A stretch of 64,000 nucleotides of DNA from Pohlia nutans (GCA_022496805.1 CM040085.1:52068234-52132233), one strand, 5' to 3'; shown: positions 1 to 10,701, numbered from the stretch's first letter. The notes: generated from the letters alone by a model not told the origin. Translations and numbers: made by a program.

Positions 1-591
1 AAATACAGCTATCGCTTAATTTTAATTTTTGTGAACATTATGCATCATAAAATTCTTTGCATGACTTTAATGTTCTCAAGCAATACATTTATTTAAAATA
101 TTAACAACTTGTCCGTGAATTCCTTTCATAGATTTAATTGCCCTCGCTATAAGTAACCTTTAAATTAATCGAACGCATATTTAAGATTATTGTAACCACT
201 GTACTTTATTTTTTGTAAACGTTACAAATCATACATACCTTTGCAAAAATTTAAAATTTACATATTGAAACTATTTACAACTTGTGGGATTTTAATATCT
301 TTAACCTTTAAATTATAACTCCTAAAGCCTTAGTCTTTTATTTAATTGGGTTTATTAAAATACAGCTAGCGCTAAATATTAATTTAAATTTGTGGACATT
401 AAACATCATTTGGGGGAAAACCTAATCATAGGACAACATATCGTAATTAATACTAGTAATTGTTTCACATGATTTATTCTTAAACCAATTTGTTTATTAA
501 TAAGCATATTTAAAAATAAATAAAATTTAGAAACATAATTTACGCTGTATTTAGAAATTGTAAAGCTATAAGCTTTTAGCCCTTAACATCA
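1..591. other. AT-rich intergenic DNA
   Basis: AT-rich sequence with many short homopolymer runs and stops in all frames. There is a weak internal similarity between the start (aaatacagct, around 1-30) and 358-390, suggesting old duplicated repeat DNA. I see no gene, RNA or regulatory structure here. Confidence 0.6.
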
Positions 592-595
592 TTAA

Positions 596-1403
596 CCCTT
601 TAGTGCCTAGCAAATCACATTATGGTCACTACAACGTCCGAAATGCAAATAGCAGAGAATCTGTGAAGAATTAGAACTTTAGTTTTGAAGTTCAGATTTG
701 CGCACATACATTACGCACCTTCCAGAAAAAGAAATTTTCAATATGGAATTGTACAACTATCAAAATACCTAGCAACAGAACGCAAAAATACTGCAAATAG
801 AGCGAAAATACAGTAAATACTTACAAATACAACATATGTATTGTGTTAGTAGTATTTCTTGTGTTTGGAAGTTTGTTATCTTGTTTTATTATTTTGGATT
901 GTGTTCTCTTCTTCATCTTCCATTAGTGTGTGTAATCCGATCTTGACTAATGTACCCACTCCTGTCAATTTTCAACGTATAAAATTTTGTCCTAAACCGT
1001 ACATGGACAAGTCACTTTCACTTATAAATTTCACAATAATTATGTGTGAGTCTATTTTTGATATGAAAGATTGCAACGGAGAGGTGTTGACATAGGGCAT
1101 AGCTGAACTTCTTTGCTTTTACTTTTGAAAATTTACCTCAAATTCTATTTAACTTTGAAGTCACACACCCCCCAAAATCTTGTTTTTGAGCGTGCATTAT
1201 ACAATTCAAATACATACTATAATCTTCCGATCCCACTATCGGATGATTCTCAAATTTTAATAAAATGTGTGCTCTCAAGTTGGAAATAGAATTGTACGGT
1301 TACTTTCAAATTTAACCCATTCTATTTTTGGTAGTCTCAAGCATAGTAGAAAACCCCACTGAAATCCAGAGCTGTCTGCTACAGTATTCTAGGCAGTAAT
1401 GGG
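596..1403. mobile_element. piggyBac-like TTAA element, 808 bp, non-autonomous
   Basis: The ends are inverted repeats: CCCTTTAGTGCCTAG at the left and, read on the opposite strand, CCCATTACTGCCTAG at the right. Each end abuts TTAA (592-595 and 1404-1407), the target duplication expected of the piggyBac superfamily. The interior is AT-rich, with one short open frame (859-1095) that resembles no transposase, so the copy is non-autonomous. The end sequence is related to that of the shorter TTAA elements at 1727, 41948, 54342 and 55164. Seen: TIR and TTAA. Inferred: superfamily. Confidence 0.7.
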
Positions 1404-1726
1404 TTAATAGCCTCCAGGAATTGAATAACTAACATATTCCAATCTTTATCACGTTCTCATCAATGCTTGGATGAATGTCAACCTATTCCAGGGAGTTCGT
1501 GGTACGTTTAGGAATTACAGTGTTTAGGGTAAATGCAATTTTGAAAGTTTTCAAAATCCTAAAATTGGACTAGAACATTAAGAGAGAGCTCGTTCACTAT
1601 CGTCGCTGGGACTATTAGTTTTCATTTCGTTTGGTAACTACGTGAACCGAATCATTTTAAAAACCGCTGATCAACATGGCGCGCTAAGTCTTCTTGCACG
1701 CTTCAGGATTAAAAATGTGGATTTAA

Positions 1727-2196
1727 CCTCTAAATGCCTAGAGCCCTCTCCAAATTCGGCGATTTTGCAAAGATGCATTATAAAATGCAACTTAGAGGGA
1801 TATTTTGAACTTGATCTATGAATAAAAGCTGTACATTATGAATTTTAGATTCTATTAATAGGGTTAGATCTATGATTGCTGTTACCAATAATTTTTTATA
1901 AAATTTGAAACGTGAAATTCAAAATTATTTTGTGCTGATGTCGAATAAGATATTGACAATCTACGGATGAATTTTTTTGTGATTGGTTGAAATGTAATAC
2001 TCTAAGTGTAGTGATTTTTGGAGATTTTTTGGTTGCTTAATTATATGAGTTGACATTTTTTAGAGCACTTTTACACTGAAATCTTCATTATTTTGGGTGA
2101 ATCACCACAACATGAAACGAGGCATAAAAATTTCACAAATCATCCCCTTTCTAATCGGATCAGCTATGCATGAAGCTAACTTCCCATAGAATCTTC
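1727..2196. mobile_element. Truncated TTAA MITE (left end plus body)
   Basis: Starts at a TTAA (1723-1726) followed by CCTCTAAATGCCTAGAG and is closely similar over about 470 bp to the complete element at 41948-42516, with the same order of motifs as far as the segment reading AACTTCCCATAGAATC. The right terminal repeat seen in the 42-kb copy (GGCAGTTAGGGG) is absent here, so the right end is deleted or replaced. No coding potential. Confidence 0.8.
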
Positions 2197-2329
2197 AGTA
2201 ATTTTGTGGATATTCTTGAAGATTCTTTCTTTTCCCATAGCTATTTACGTTATTTTTCAAAAAATACTTAGAATCTAAACTGCAAATGTACAAAACAATT
2301 AGAATGTACAGTACAACAATTTTGGGCAG

Positions 2330-2395
2330 CCCGGGCAGCTCACGCAACCCGGGCAGCTCGGGCAGCTCGGGCGTTGCCCGAGCAATATGGAGAGT
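2330..2395. repeat. Short GC-rich GGGCAGCTC repeat
   Basis: Four imperfect copies of a unit close to CCCGGGCAGCTC lie in a row, a GC-rich island in AT-rich surroundings. It sits at the start of a CpG-rich stretch (about 2400-2560) that reads open on both strands because it is T/C-rich on one strand. I do not recognise a protein in it. Confidence 0.55.
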
Positions 2396-2845
2396 TAGGG
2401 TTTGGAGCTCGCATTCCAAATCGAGTGTTTTTTCAGTGTTTTTTCTCTCTCCGTCGTTGTCGCCGCGCGCGTTTCCTCCGCTCCTCAGTGTTTCCTCCCG
2501 CTCGCTTGTGTTTCCTCTGCTCATTGTTGTCATCGCGCGTGAGTTCAAGTGCTTCTCTCAGCGTCATTTGAGCTTGGAGTACAGTGTTAGGGTTTAGGTT
2601 TGAAGTGTAGCTCAGGTGGTTTGATTACTGTCGCGATTGTGTCTACGGTTTCTGAGCTTCTGGGATTGTATGAGCTTCTGGGATTGCGCGAGCTTACAGA
2701 TTGAAGAGCAACACTTAATCAGGTAAGAACTTAACTTGATGCACTGTTTTTTCTTGCATGGACTTCTATTCTTAGTATAAACAGTGTTGGCTAGGGATTG
2801 CAAAGGATTGTTGGGTGCTAGGTAGGGATTGCAAGGGATTGCTGG

Positions 2846-3098
2846 GTGGTTCGATGACTGCCAGCACCTTTTGAGAAATCAAAGTTTTCTGGGTTTCGGT
2901 GGGGAGTATGGTAGCAAGGCTGAAATATAATGGAATTGACGGAAGGACACCAGTAGCTGGGTAGTTTAGAGTCACCAGTAGCTGGGTGGTTTATGACCGC
3001 CAGCACCTTTTAAGAAATCAAAGTTTTCTGGGTTCCGGGGGGGGGAGAGTATGGTAGCAAGGCTGAAACATAAAGGAATTGACAGAAGGACACCAGTA
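2846..3098. repeat. Imperfect tandem duplication, period about 139 bp
   Basis: The block beginning TGACTGCCAGCACCTTTT near 2855 returns near 2995 as TGACCGCCAGCACCTTTT. Both copies continue through AAATCAAAGTTTTCTGGGTT, GGTAGCAAGGCTGAAA and GAAGGACACCAGTAG. No gene is apparent; the region between 2.6 and 3.5 kb is non-coding repeat DNA. Confidence 0.8.
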
Positions 3099-3108
3099 GT
3101 TCAGAGTT

Positions 3109-3134
3109 GAAGGCTTTATTCGTTAAATTGAGAA
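3109..3134. mobile_element. Solo terminal repeat of the 36.87-kb MITE family
   Basis: GGCTTTATTCGTTAAATTGAGA here matches, with one base difference, the terminal inverted repeat of the 253-bp MITE at 36872-37126. The rest of the element is not present, so this is a relic end. It lies about 440 bp upstream of the first dyad-motif array. Confidence 0.65.
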
Positions 3135-3552
3135 TATTTTGAATGACAGTGAAGACTTTAGTGCAAAACCTTGATTGAATGAAGCTCAAATAATGAGCTT
3201 TTGATTGAATGAAGCTCATATAGGCAAATTTGTTTGCAATTTCGTCCGAATGAGATGCTTGAATGGTGATATGGTTGAAACATTGAATTCCAAATCAATT
3301 TGCTGTATGCTATAAAATCTCAGTTCATTGATTAGTGTATTGGTTGCAATGTTTCAGATTGAGCAATTTGGCCATCAGGAGCAATTTCTCTGTACAGTTT
3401 CCAATTCATATTCCAAGAGATTAGGTGAGTGCTCTACTGACTACTATGAATTCTATAATGTTTCATTCTGCTGTGCACTACCATTGTCTACCTGTAAATG
3501 ATAGACAATAGTTTTAGGTTTGCTCTGTTTTGCTATGTTGGGTTTTGCTATG

Positions 3553-4936
3553 TTAGGTCGATGTCAGTTTAGGTCGATGTCAGTTTAGGTCGACCCGATG
3601 TAAATGGACAGACAAACTCTGCCGAGAAAAGGCAATTTAGATCACAAATTCACAAATAAATTTCACATATCAGCTCGAATCGACCTAAACTGCAGTCAAT
3701 TCAGCTCGACCCGACCTAAAATTGACCAATGAATTTCATGTATCAGCTCGAATCGACCTAAATTGTAGTCCATTCAGCTCGACCCGATCTAAAATAATCA
3801 ATTCAAACGATCACTACAAGGAAAAGAAAATACAAGAACTGTCCCGTCCCAGCAATTTAGGTCGACTCGACCTAAATCGGCAATTAACGATAAAATGGAC
3901 CGGATGTAGGCTGCAATAGTATAACAATCAAAATGTCCATGTGTAAGTTCAGGTCGCATCGACCTAAATTACCCCATCATATAATAAGCATTTGCCCAAT
4001 TCTACCTACAAACTGCGTACGATTCAGCCCGAGTCGACCTAACTGACAGAAATCGTCGTCCAAAGGATGCGGAAATTCAAGTCGAGTCGATCTAAACTGC
4101 ACTAAATATCATACTGAGAAAGAGAAGGAGGCAATTGAAACCAGGACGAAGTTCCAAATAAAGTAGATTAGGTCGGTAGCGATAAGAATATTCTGCTATG
4201 CAATAAGAATTAACCTAAATCAATCTAAACACTGCGTGTGATTCAGCTCGACTCGACCTAAATTACGCAGCTCGTCTATGAATGAGCTGTGACCATTCAG
4301 ATCGAGCCGAGCTAAACTGCACTAAATGGCCTTCAGAGAGATTTGATGAATCAGATACAGCAGTTTAGGTCGATTCGACCTAAATGGTTGGGCTACGCTT
4401 GAATGCCACCCACGTAGTACAAGCGCGAATTAGAGTGGTGAACTTACACGGCATAAGATTCAGCTCGATTCAACCTAATCTGTACTCGATAGAGTCCAAT
4501 TAAACGGATCATCCCAAGAAGTAACTCATATATTTCGAATATCGCGCAATCCAAACATGCTTGACGATAGTTGCTCTTTAGCTCGAATCGACCTAAAAGT
4601 GTATGACATTCTACCTTGCCATAGTAGTCACAACTGTAGGTATGATGCTTGTGATAGTTACAACCACGTTCAAGAATCCGAGCCATGAATGCTTACGATA
4701 CCCTTCAGGACGCATTCAACTCTATTTGTAACTCACTTTAGCTCGTACCGACCTAAAAACCTGCCTCTATACATTAGCTCGTATCGACCTAAACACATGA
4801 ATGTATGACAATAAAGAACAAGTACGCTTAGATCGGGTCGACCTAGAAATGTACATGACATTCTACATGCAGGTTACTGCAACTCATTGTATGGAATACT
4901 ATGTGTTGTAAGCAATTTAGCTCGCATCGACCTAAA
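3553..4936. repeat. Upstream array of TTTAGGTCGA/TCGACCTAAA dyads
   Basis: About nineteen copies of a 20-21 bp dyad: half-site TTTAGGTCGA (or the variant TTCAGCTCGA), one or no spacer base, then TCGACCTAAA. Examples: 3671-3690, 3701-3720, 3743-3763, 3774-3795, 3856-3876 (perfect), 3948-3968, 4023-4042, 4076-4096, 4242-4262, 4296-4316, 4363-4384, 4459-4479, 4577-4597, 4737-4757, 4774-4792, 4828-4847, 4916-4936. Half-sites only occur at 3553, 3568 and 3584. Spacing is irregular (20-170 bp) and the sequence between copies is unrelated, so this is not a simple tandem satellite. The array ends just before the coding exon at 4965. Confidence 0.93.
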
Positions 4937-4964
4937 CACTTGTATGTACACTCTGTGCACAGAA

Positions 4965-6428
4965 ATGGAGCAAGATATGAGGACACCAAAGGCAGAAGAA
5001 GTAAAACACCTGGAGCTCTACTACAAGAGAGCTGCGGAGCAGCCAACCGCGGACGATGCCGAAGGTGACGACCTCGCAAACTTTGGTGAATACTGGGACA
5101 TAGCTGACCAGGATTTGGTTGAGTTCTGGAGTCTTAACATGATTCCAATGACACGTGACTTGAACTTCATAACGAAGAACAAGAATAATCCTGCATTCCT
5201 GCCGCTGTCAATACAGGAAAAGGTGAAAGATATGAACGCGGGCATTGAATCCATAGTACACGTGCATTGCGTCACTACGAACAACGAATTCCCGAGGCAC
5301 CATCAGTACAATTTCACGCTCACATTCAACTCCGCTCTCATTCCTTTCAACTTGAGCCCCTTAATAGCCTCCTTGGAAACAACAGAGTTCAGTGGTATGG
5401 TCAAGGAGCTGGAGGAACAGTTCGACAAGAAATTCTTTGAGGGAAGCAATGGACAGCCGCTGCATGGGACAAAGCTGTGCTCCAAGATCCGGAAGCTTAT
5501 CCAAAATTTCGACATCCTGAAAATGAAGCTGGACATGCAGAGGACAATGATGACACCTCAGTCTGTGTCCCTTGATACCCAAAGCCATGGGAGTGCGGGA
5601 TCCATGGGCACAAATTCGCCTAGACGGCAACAGAGCCGAGGCAAACGCAAGTTGAACACCCCTCAGACACCTTCGACGGCACCACGCCAGAGTCACCTAG
5701 GGTCCAGCTCCAAGAAGAGGCCAACTGCAAAGAAATTGGCGCCTGCAGCGATCAACGAGGGGAGCTTGGCGTCCGCCCTGACCTCATTGCCGGAGTCCAT
5801 GGAGGTGAACAGGACTCCTGACTACGCACGCTCGACCGAGGCGTACAGGACGTTCTGGTTGTCATGCACTGGTGTATTCCTGTTCGGCGTCGAGACAAAA
5901 TTCTCGCTCCCCATCGAGCAACTAGTCGAAGCCCCTCCGCACATGAACATCCACTCGTACGAGCCGGGTCAGGCAAAGAAGATAATGACCTTCCTCATCA
6001 ACATGCCCGACAGGAGCACCAAGCAGACCCTGTGCGTGATGCCTTGCGACCTGGAACAGCGGCCGACGGACTGGAACTCCATCAAAGATGGAAAGTTCTG
6101 GCTAATCAACGGGCAGCACAGCATCAAGGCGAGTTACATGATGCGCGAGGAAGGAATGGCCGCAGACGACATCAAAGAGTTCGCGCAATGGAACTGCTTT
6201 GTGGTTTGGACGAAGAATAATGAAACCCTTCGTTCCATATCCGCCTACTACAACCGCGTGAACCACTTTGGTGTCATCAAGCCGTCGTGGGCCACCAATA
6301 TATTGGGAGCGCGGCAAGTGTGGATAAATCTCGATCGCCCTAAGAACCCCAAGGAAGCAGTGGAGGTGGGAAGGGTCAATCAGGCCCTAAGGATGAGGGA
6401 CGCCCAGAGGAACAGAGAGAAGTTCAAT
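4965..6428 (+). CDS. Exon 1 of ParB-like/methyltransferase-like fusion gene
   Basis: First clear coding exon (488 codons) of a three-exon gene (4965-6428, 6681-8030, 8375-9364; about 1267 aa) whose junctions are all phase 0. I place the start at the ATG at 4965; a good acceptor-like stretch (CTCTGTGCACAG) ends at 4962, so an upstream leader exon is possible. The N-terminal half is helical and charged, followed by a basic, Ser/Pro-rich linker with nuclear-localisation-like clusters (SSKKRPTAKK, about residues 250-260). Around residues 330-420 the order of elements resembles the ParB/sulfiredoxin fold: an IHSYEPGQA segment, then FWLINGQHSIKAS (about 378-390), where GQHS would stand for the ParB G-x-H-R loop. 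The usual Arg is replaced by Ser, so nuclease or CTPase activity is doubtful. Fold assignment is inference from motif order; function unknown. Confidence 0.8.
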
Positions 6429-6434
6429 GTAATG

Positions 6435-6643
6435 TTCTGCTCGACTCGACCTAAATTGCTTGCTGCTACGCTATCGTTTCCTAAATTCCACTCCGTAGTC
6501 CGTCCCCTTAGAGTATACCTATTGCAACACAAGTTATTTCGACTCAACCTAATCTGCTCAGAAGTTCGTCATCTTGCATATTGAATCTCCATACAAGTCA
6601 TGCGCTCCTACACCTCTGCTGCTTTAGGTCGAGTCGACCTAAA
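6435..6643. repeat. Intron-1 copies of the dyad motif
   Basis: Intron 1 (6429-6680, GT at 6429 and AG at 6679-6680) holds copies at 6435-6456, a weaker one at 6535-6552 and a perfect dyad at 6623-6643. The same frame stays open for about 150 bp into the intron, but the acceptor GTAACCGTGCAG and the phase-0 join to the next exon support splicing. Confidence 0.9.
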
Positions 6644-6680
6644 TATTGCATAGTAGCTAACAGTGTATGTAACCGTGCAG

Positions 6681-8030
6681 GAGTTTCAAAATGCTATGAA
6701 ACTGCGGTTCGCGATGATCGACGTGACGCAGTCCCAGAAGGACGCCAAGAAAAGCAATGCGGATGTACTTCTCGACATCCACAATGAGCTCAAATTAATC
6801 ACTGCGCCCGACAACGTGTTTGATCTCTGGAGCGAAGTGATTTCAAGCGCTGGTGCTGGCGAGCTTATCAACCCAGACACTGGGTTGAAGTTCAAGGCAA
6901 AGACTACCTGGAATCCCGAGAGTGGAAATCTCACTCGCGAGTTCTTCAAGTGGCTGGGAAATTTGACCTACGAGGACCTTGCGAAGCTTGCAGGACATAT
7001 CTTGAACGTCGAGAACCCCAAGTGGAATTACGGTTATCCAAAGGTGACGATCAAGGCGATCTCTTCGGTTCTCGACAGGTGCTATTCGACCAAGGAGTGG
7101 GTAGAGAGGAGGAAGCGGAAGCACCTTGTCAAGAAGGAATTGTTCAAAATCAATCGTGATCTCGGACTCTTCAATCCGGCGGGGGACCTCGTGCCCGAGA
7201 AGTGGAGGCAGTTCAAGGAGGAGTACAACGTCACGAGGGCGACCATGAATGTGCTCCTCGAGCGGCCAGGAGAGCAATACTTCAAGGAGGCCAAGCAGAT
7301 CCGGAGCAAGAATAAGAAGACCGCGGATATATCTCCCTACGCTGCTGAATTCTTCAAAGTCTTCCTTGAGAAGAAGAAAAATTTCAGAAGGCCGGCCGGA
7401 GAAGCTCACTACCGGCCATACGACCGAGAGCACAACGAGCACGCCGACTGGGGCGAGGGCGCCTGGACAGCCGACACGCCTACGGGCTTGAGTCTGGGGG
7501 TCATTGACTTCAGATACCTCCCCGGGGTGGAGGACAAAGAGGTTTCGAGTACGGGGATGCTGTTCTTCTTCGACTTCATGTCATCCCTCAAAAGGAGACG
7601 TGAACCAAACTTCAATGAAGTACCTGCCTGGCTCTTTATCTGCGCCGATGCGATTGAGCAGTCCCAGGCTGTGCGTTTCGCGGAGAACGACGACATCCTC
7701 GGCAGATACAAGATGGAGTTTGCGGACTACTATCCGGCGAAGAACGAGCGTCTGGGAGACTTTCCCCCGAAACATAAGAAGGCGCGTGCGAAAGTTCTCC
7801 TCGTCTTCTTGCAGAAGACCAATATTCCGCACGTCGCGATCCCTGAGGCATTCTACGCACCAGACACGAAGGTATATACGAAGCCCAGGGCATACGATGA
7901 GCTGCTGTACCGAATGTACAATGCGGAACTCAGAATGGAGTTCTACTTGTGGGTCGTGAGGAAGTTCTGCATGCCGGGGTCGCATGTCTTCGCCGTCTAC
8001 ATGGGAACCAAGCTGACCTGTGCTGCTCTG
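6681..8030 (+). CDS. Exon 2: central and methyltransferase-like region
   Basis: 450 codons starting EFQNAMKLRF after acceptor GTGCAG and ending at ...TCAAL before donor GTACGC. Its last part reads WVVRKFCMPGSHVFAVYMG followed by TKLTCAAL; the spacing copies the FxGxG SAM-binding motif I of permuted N6-adenine/N4-cytosine DNA methyltransferases (typically PGD.VLDPFAGSGTT..AA), which lies at the C-terminus in the beta-type order. The acidic and glycine positions are eroded (FAVYMGTKLT), and I find no clear DPPY or SPPW catalytic motif upstream; a segment near ADTPTGLSLGVIDFRYLPG is where it might have been. I read this as a methyltransferase-derived, probably inactive domain that may bind DNA or SAM. 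Alternative: an unrelated Rossmann-like domain. Confidence 0.8.
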
Positions 8031-8060
8031 GTACGCAATCTAGCACTTGGACACATGCTC

Positions 8061-8309
8061 TTCAGCTCGTGTCGAGCTAATCTTATGTAGTGTTAGCGTT
8101 ACAATCATTTTAGCTCGAGTCGACCTAAACTCCTGAATTGCTGTTCTGCTCTGGTCTGATGTGTCCAACTTGACCCTCACTGAATTTCAGCTCGTGTCGA
8201 GCTAAGCGTTAGGTGTTCAAGTCCAGGAATCGATGCTGTACTTTAGCTCGGGTCGACCTGAAAGTAGTATCCTCTCCGGCCGTCACAGTTTAGGTCGGCT
8301 CGATCTAAA
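8061..8309. repeat. Intron-2 copies of the dyad motif
   Basis: Intron 2 (8031-8374) is packed with five copies in about 250 bp: 8061-8080, 8108-8129, 8185-8205, 8242-8262 and 8288-8309. This is the densest part of the array. Two copies carry the CTCG...CGAG half-site variant, which keeps the dyad by compensating change on both sides. Confidence 0.92.
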
Positions 8310-8374
8310 CATTATTTGTTCGTGAACTATATGGTTCTCTAACTTGCTTGATGACTGTCATGCTATTTGTGCAG

Positions 8375-9364
8375 ATGAGTTGCGTAAACACCTACGCTGT
8401 CGGGTCGAATCACACTTCGGTATTCTGGACTGCCATCGCGAACGAGGCCTTGGACCTCGACAAGGCAGACTTCCTCGCGGACGGATACCCAGTGCAGGTC
8501 GAGGGAAATCGGAGTACCCCTGGTGCACGACCTGCGCCGTCTTCATCGAAGAGGAAAGCCAGTGATGCGTTGGGTAGTCCTTCGAAGAGGAAGAGGGATG
8601 ACACGGACGTCGAGGACTCCTCTTCCGATGACGAGGATGACGACTTGAACGATGAAGATTTCGCTCCTGCTCCATTGGAGACGCCCCGAAAATCTGATGC
8701 GCCCGGATCATCTGCGTCCTCGGGCCAACCTCTTGCGTCTCCTTCCACCACGCCGAAGTCGAAGAAGAAGAAGCGGGGGTCTGTCACTGAACTTATCAAT
8801 TTGATGGCTGCCTCGCTTCAAGGTCTCGCTACGACGACCACGGCGAACGCGGAGCTCAATCTCAAGATGCACGAGGAGTCGAGGAAGGAGCAGCGAGACT
8901 TTCAAAAGTTCATGATGGATCAGCATAAGGAGCAGATGGAGGCGATCCTGTTACAGCAACGGCAACAGCAAATGCAACAGGATGTCATGCAGCAAACATT
9001 GCAGACATTAATGACGGGCTTAATGCCTGGTCCTCTCGCCGCATTGACCCCCCCGCCGTCGACTCCTCAACCTCTGCTGCTTGGTAGTCAGCAGTCGGGA
9101 TCAGACATCAGCGGAGGTTCTGCTCCACCTGCGCCCTCGCCTGTCGCTCCGCCTCCTCCGCTTCCCCCTGCGCCCTCGCCTATTGCTCCGCCTCCTCCGC
9201 CTCCACCTGCTCTAGCGTCCGCTCCACCGGCTCCCCGGCAAGTGTCATCGACCGCTACTGATGATGCCGACGACAGTCTGGAATTCAGCGGAGCTGCTGG
9301 CAGTGCAGATGCAGACACTGCCGCCTCGCCCGACACTGACGCTGCAGCAGGTGGTTCTCAATAA
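8375..9364 (+). CDS. Exon 3: end of methyltransferase-like domain, acidic/coiled-coil/polyproline tail
   Basis: 329 codons plus TAA, beginning MSCVNTYAVGSNHTSVFW directly after acceptor TTTGTGCAG. Its first 30 residues complete the methyltransferase-like core (the position of the helix and acidic strand after motif I). Then come a basic/Ser segment (SSKRKASDALGSPSKRKRDD), an acidic run (SSSDDEDDDLNDED), a second basic cluster (PKSKKKKRG), a Gln-rich predicted coiled coil (QQRQQQMQQDVMQQ, about residues 1120-1150), a Pro-rich stretch with APSPVAPPPPLPPAPSP and an Ala/Asp-rich C-terminus. The layout suggests a nuclear, self-associating chromatin protein. Expression and splicing are not provable from DNA alone. 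Confidence 0.8.
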   Translation: MSCVNTYAVGSNHTSVFWTAIANEALDLDKADFLADGYPVQVEGNRSTPGARPAPSSSKRKASDALGSPSKRKRDDTDVEDSSSDDEDDDLNDEDFAPAPLETPRKSDAPGSSASSGQPLASPSTTPKSKKKKRGSVTELINLMAASLQGLATTTTANAELNLKMHEESRKEQRDFQKFMMDQHKEQMEAILLQQRQQQMQQDVMQQTLQTLMTGLMPGPLAALTPPPSTPQPLLLGSQQSGSDISGGSAPPAPSPVAPPPPLPPAPSPIAPPPPPPPALASAPPAPRQVSSTATDDADDSLEFSGAAGSADADTAASPDTDAAAGGSQ

Positions 9365-9386
9365 TCACTCGATGTCATTTGTATAG

Positions 9387-9407
9387 TTTTAGCTCGACTC
9401 GAGCTGA
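9387..9407. repeat. Downstream copy of the dyad motif
   Basis: One copy (TTTTAGCTCGA / TCGAGCTGA) lies 23 bp after the stop codon of the upstream gene. It is the last copy I can find in the window and marks the downstream boundary of the array. Confidence 0.85.
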
Positions 9408-9618
9408 TTTGTATCATAGGTTGCACTTTGTAGGATTTTTGTATAGACGGCTATAATATTTAGGAAGCTCAACTCCTTGTTGAGAAGTGCACTTAGGACA
9501 TTTATTCCAGCAACATTTTTTGTACTTCAAATTTTTGGCCCCTATTTTAATTTACATACTCCTCACTCGGAATTTCTGTTCATCTATTGTCATCGCAGGC
9601 TAATTCCGTGCCCACAAT

Positions 9619-10701
9619 GTGTCTCATGTTCAATTGCCTATTGCTGTGCTTCCCCTACCACAATCTACTCCGGACAATTCGTCCTTGGAGCTCAGTCCGC
9701 CCTCGCCTAGGGTCCCCCCTTGTCCTGTCGTCCCTCCGTCCTCTCAAACACTTGTGCCACCTGGTAGACTTAAGGAGAGTGCGCAATTGGATGAGCGTAC
9801 ACGTACTTCGGTCTCCCGCCCTCTAAACGTCCCCGGAGCTGCACCTTCGGCGGTCACACCTGTGGCCAGTGCGAAGTCAATCGAGTCCTCCGGCCTTCAG
9901 GTACGTTTCGTTAGTTTCTTAGTGATGGCTGGATCTTCTGGTTGCTTGTCTTTGTGCTCGCCTCGATCGTTTACTATTTTTTTGCGATGTCGTCCAAAAC
10001 GTGCCAGTTCAGGATCATAACTGGCTGCACATTTGTCTGCCCGTTGTCGCCAGGAATCCGGTCCTCCTCTTTCTCGTGGAGGTTCTTCGGAGGCCGTCAT
10101 TCGTTCGCCACTTCCTAGGGCGCCCAAAAAATGGCTCAATGTCGTGCTGGACCTGAATGGAATCCTCTGCGTCTGCGAGGATTTGAAATCCAAGTCCACG
10201 CCTACGCCCTTTAACGATTACAATGCGCCGCACTCAGTCGTTCTCCCGGCTGTAGTGGGGCCCAAAGCAGTATACGTGCGCCCCCTCTGCTTCTTGTTCC
10301 TCCGGGAGCTGAGCATGATCGTTGACGTTGCCGTCTGGAGTTCTATGAGGAAGTCTACCACTGAATTGGTAGTTCGATATCTTTTCCGTGGCATCCAGCT
10401 CCCTTCCCTTGTACTTGGTCAAGACTCGTGCGAGACCCTCAAGTGTAGGGATAGGCATGGCAGGGTGTCCTCGTTCAAAGTGTCTGGCACTGATAAGGAC
10501 TTGTTCCTTAAGAATCTCGTCAAGTTGTTCACAGGATATGGTGGCAGATTCACGTCTGCAAACACCATTGTAGTGGACGATAGCCCTATTAAGCACATTC
10601 TGAATGAGCCCCAGAATGTAATTCTCCCTGACTCTTGGTCATACGTCGGGGATGGTGCGAGTGACAATTTTCTCCATGATGTTCTACTTCCATGGTTTTG
10701 A
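9619..10701 (+). CDS. FCP1/NIF-like HAD-family protein (two visible exons)
   Basis: Visible exons about 9619-9900 (Pro/Ser-rich, donor CAG/GTACGT) and 10054-10701 (acceptor GTCGCCAG), joined in phase 0 and ending at TGA. The second exon has FCP1/NLI-interacting-factor HAD landmarks: motif I VVLDLNGILC, motif II VAVWSSMRKST, and motif IV NTIVVDDSPIK. The family's catalytic DxDx(T/V) reads DLNGI here, with Asn for the second Asp. Some plant FCP1-homology proteins share LDLNG, so this may be a family feature and not decay, but it argues against ordinary phosphatase chemistry. The true start upstream of 9619 is unresolved because no in-frame ATG precedes the Pro-rich part. The gene follows the ParB/methyltransferase-like gene on the same strand by about 250 bp and may belong to the same element. 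Confidence 0.75.

Noticed and set aside
859..1095. 78-codon frame inside the 808-bp TTAA element
   Set aside because: Starts with a hydrophobic stretch but has no transposase similarity, and lies in AT-rich non-autonomous element DNA.
3553..4936. CRISPR-like array
   Set aside because: Repeats are short, dyad-symmetric, degenerate and irregularly spaced in a eukaryotic gene context; no cas genes.
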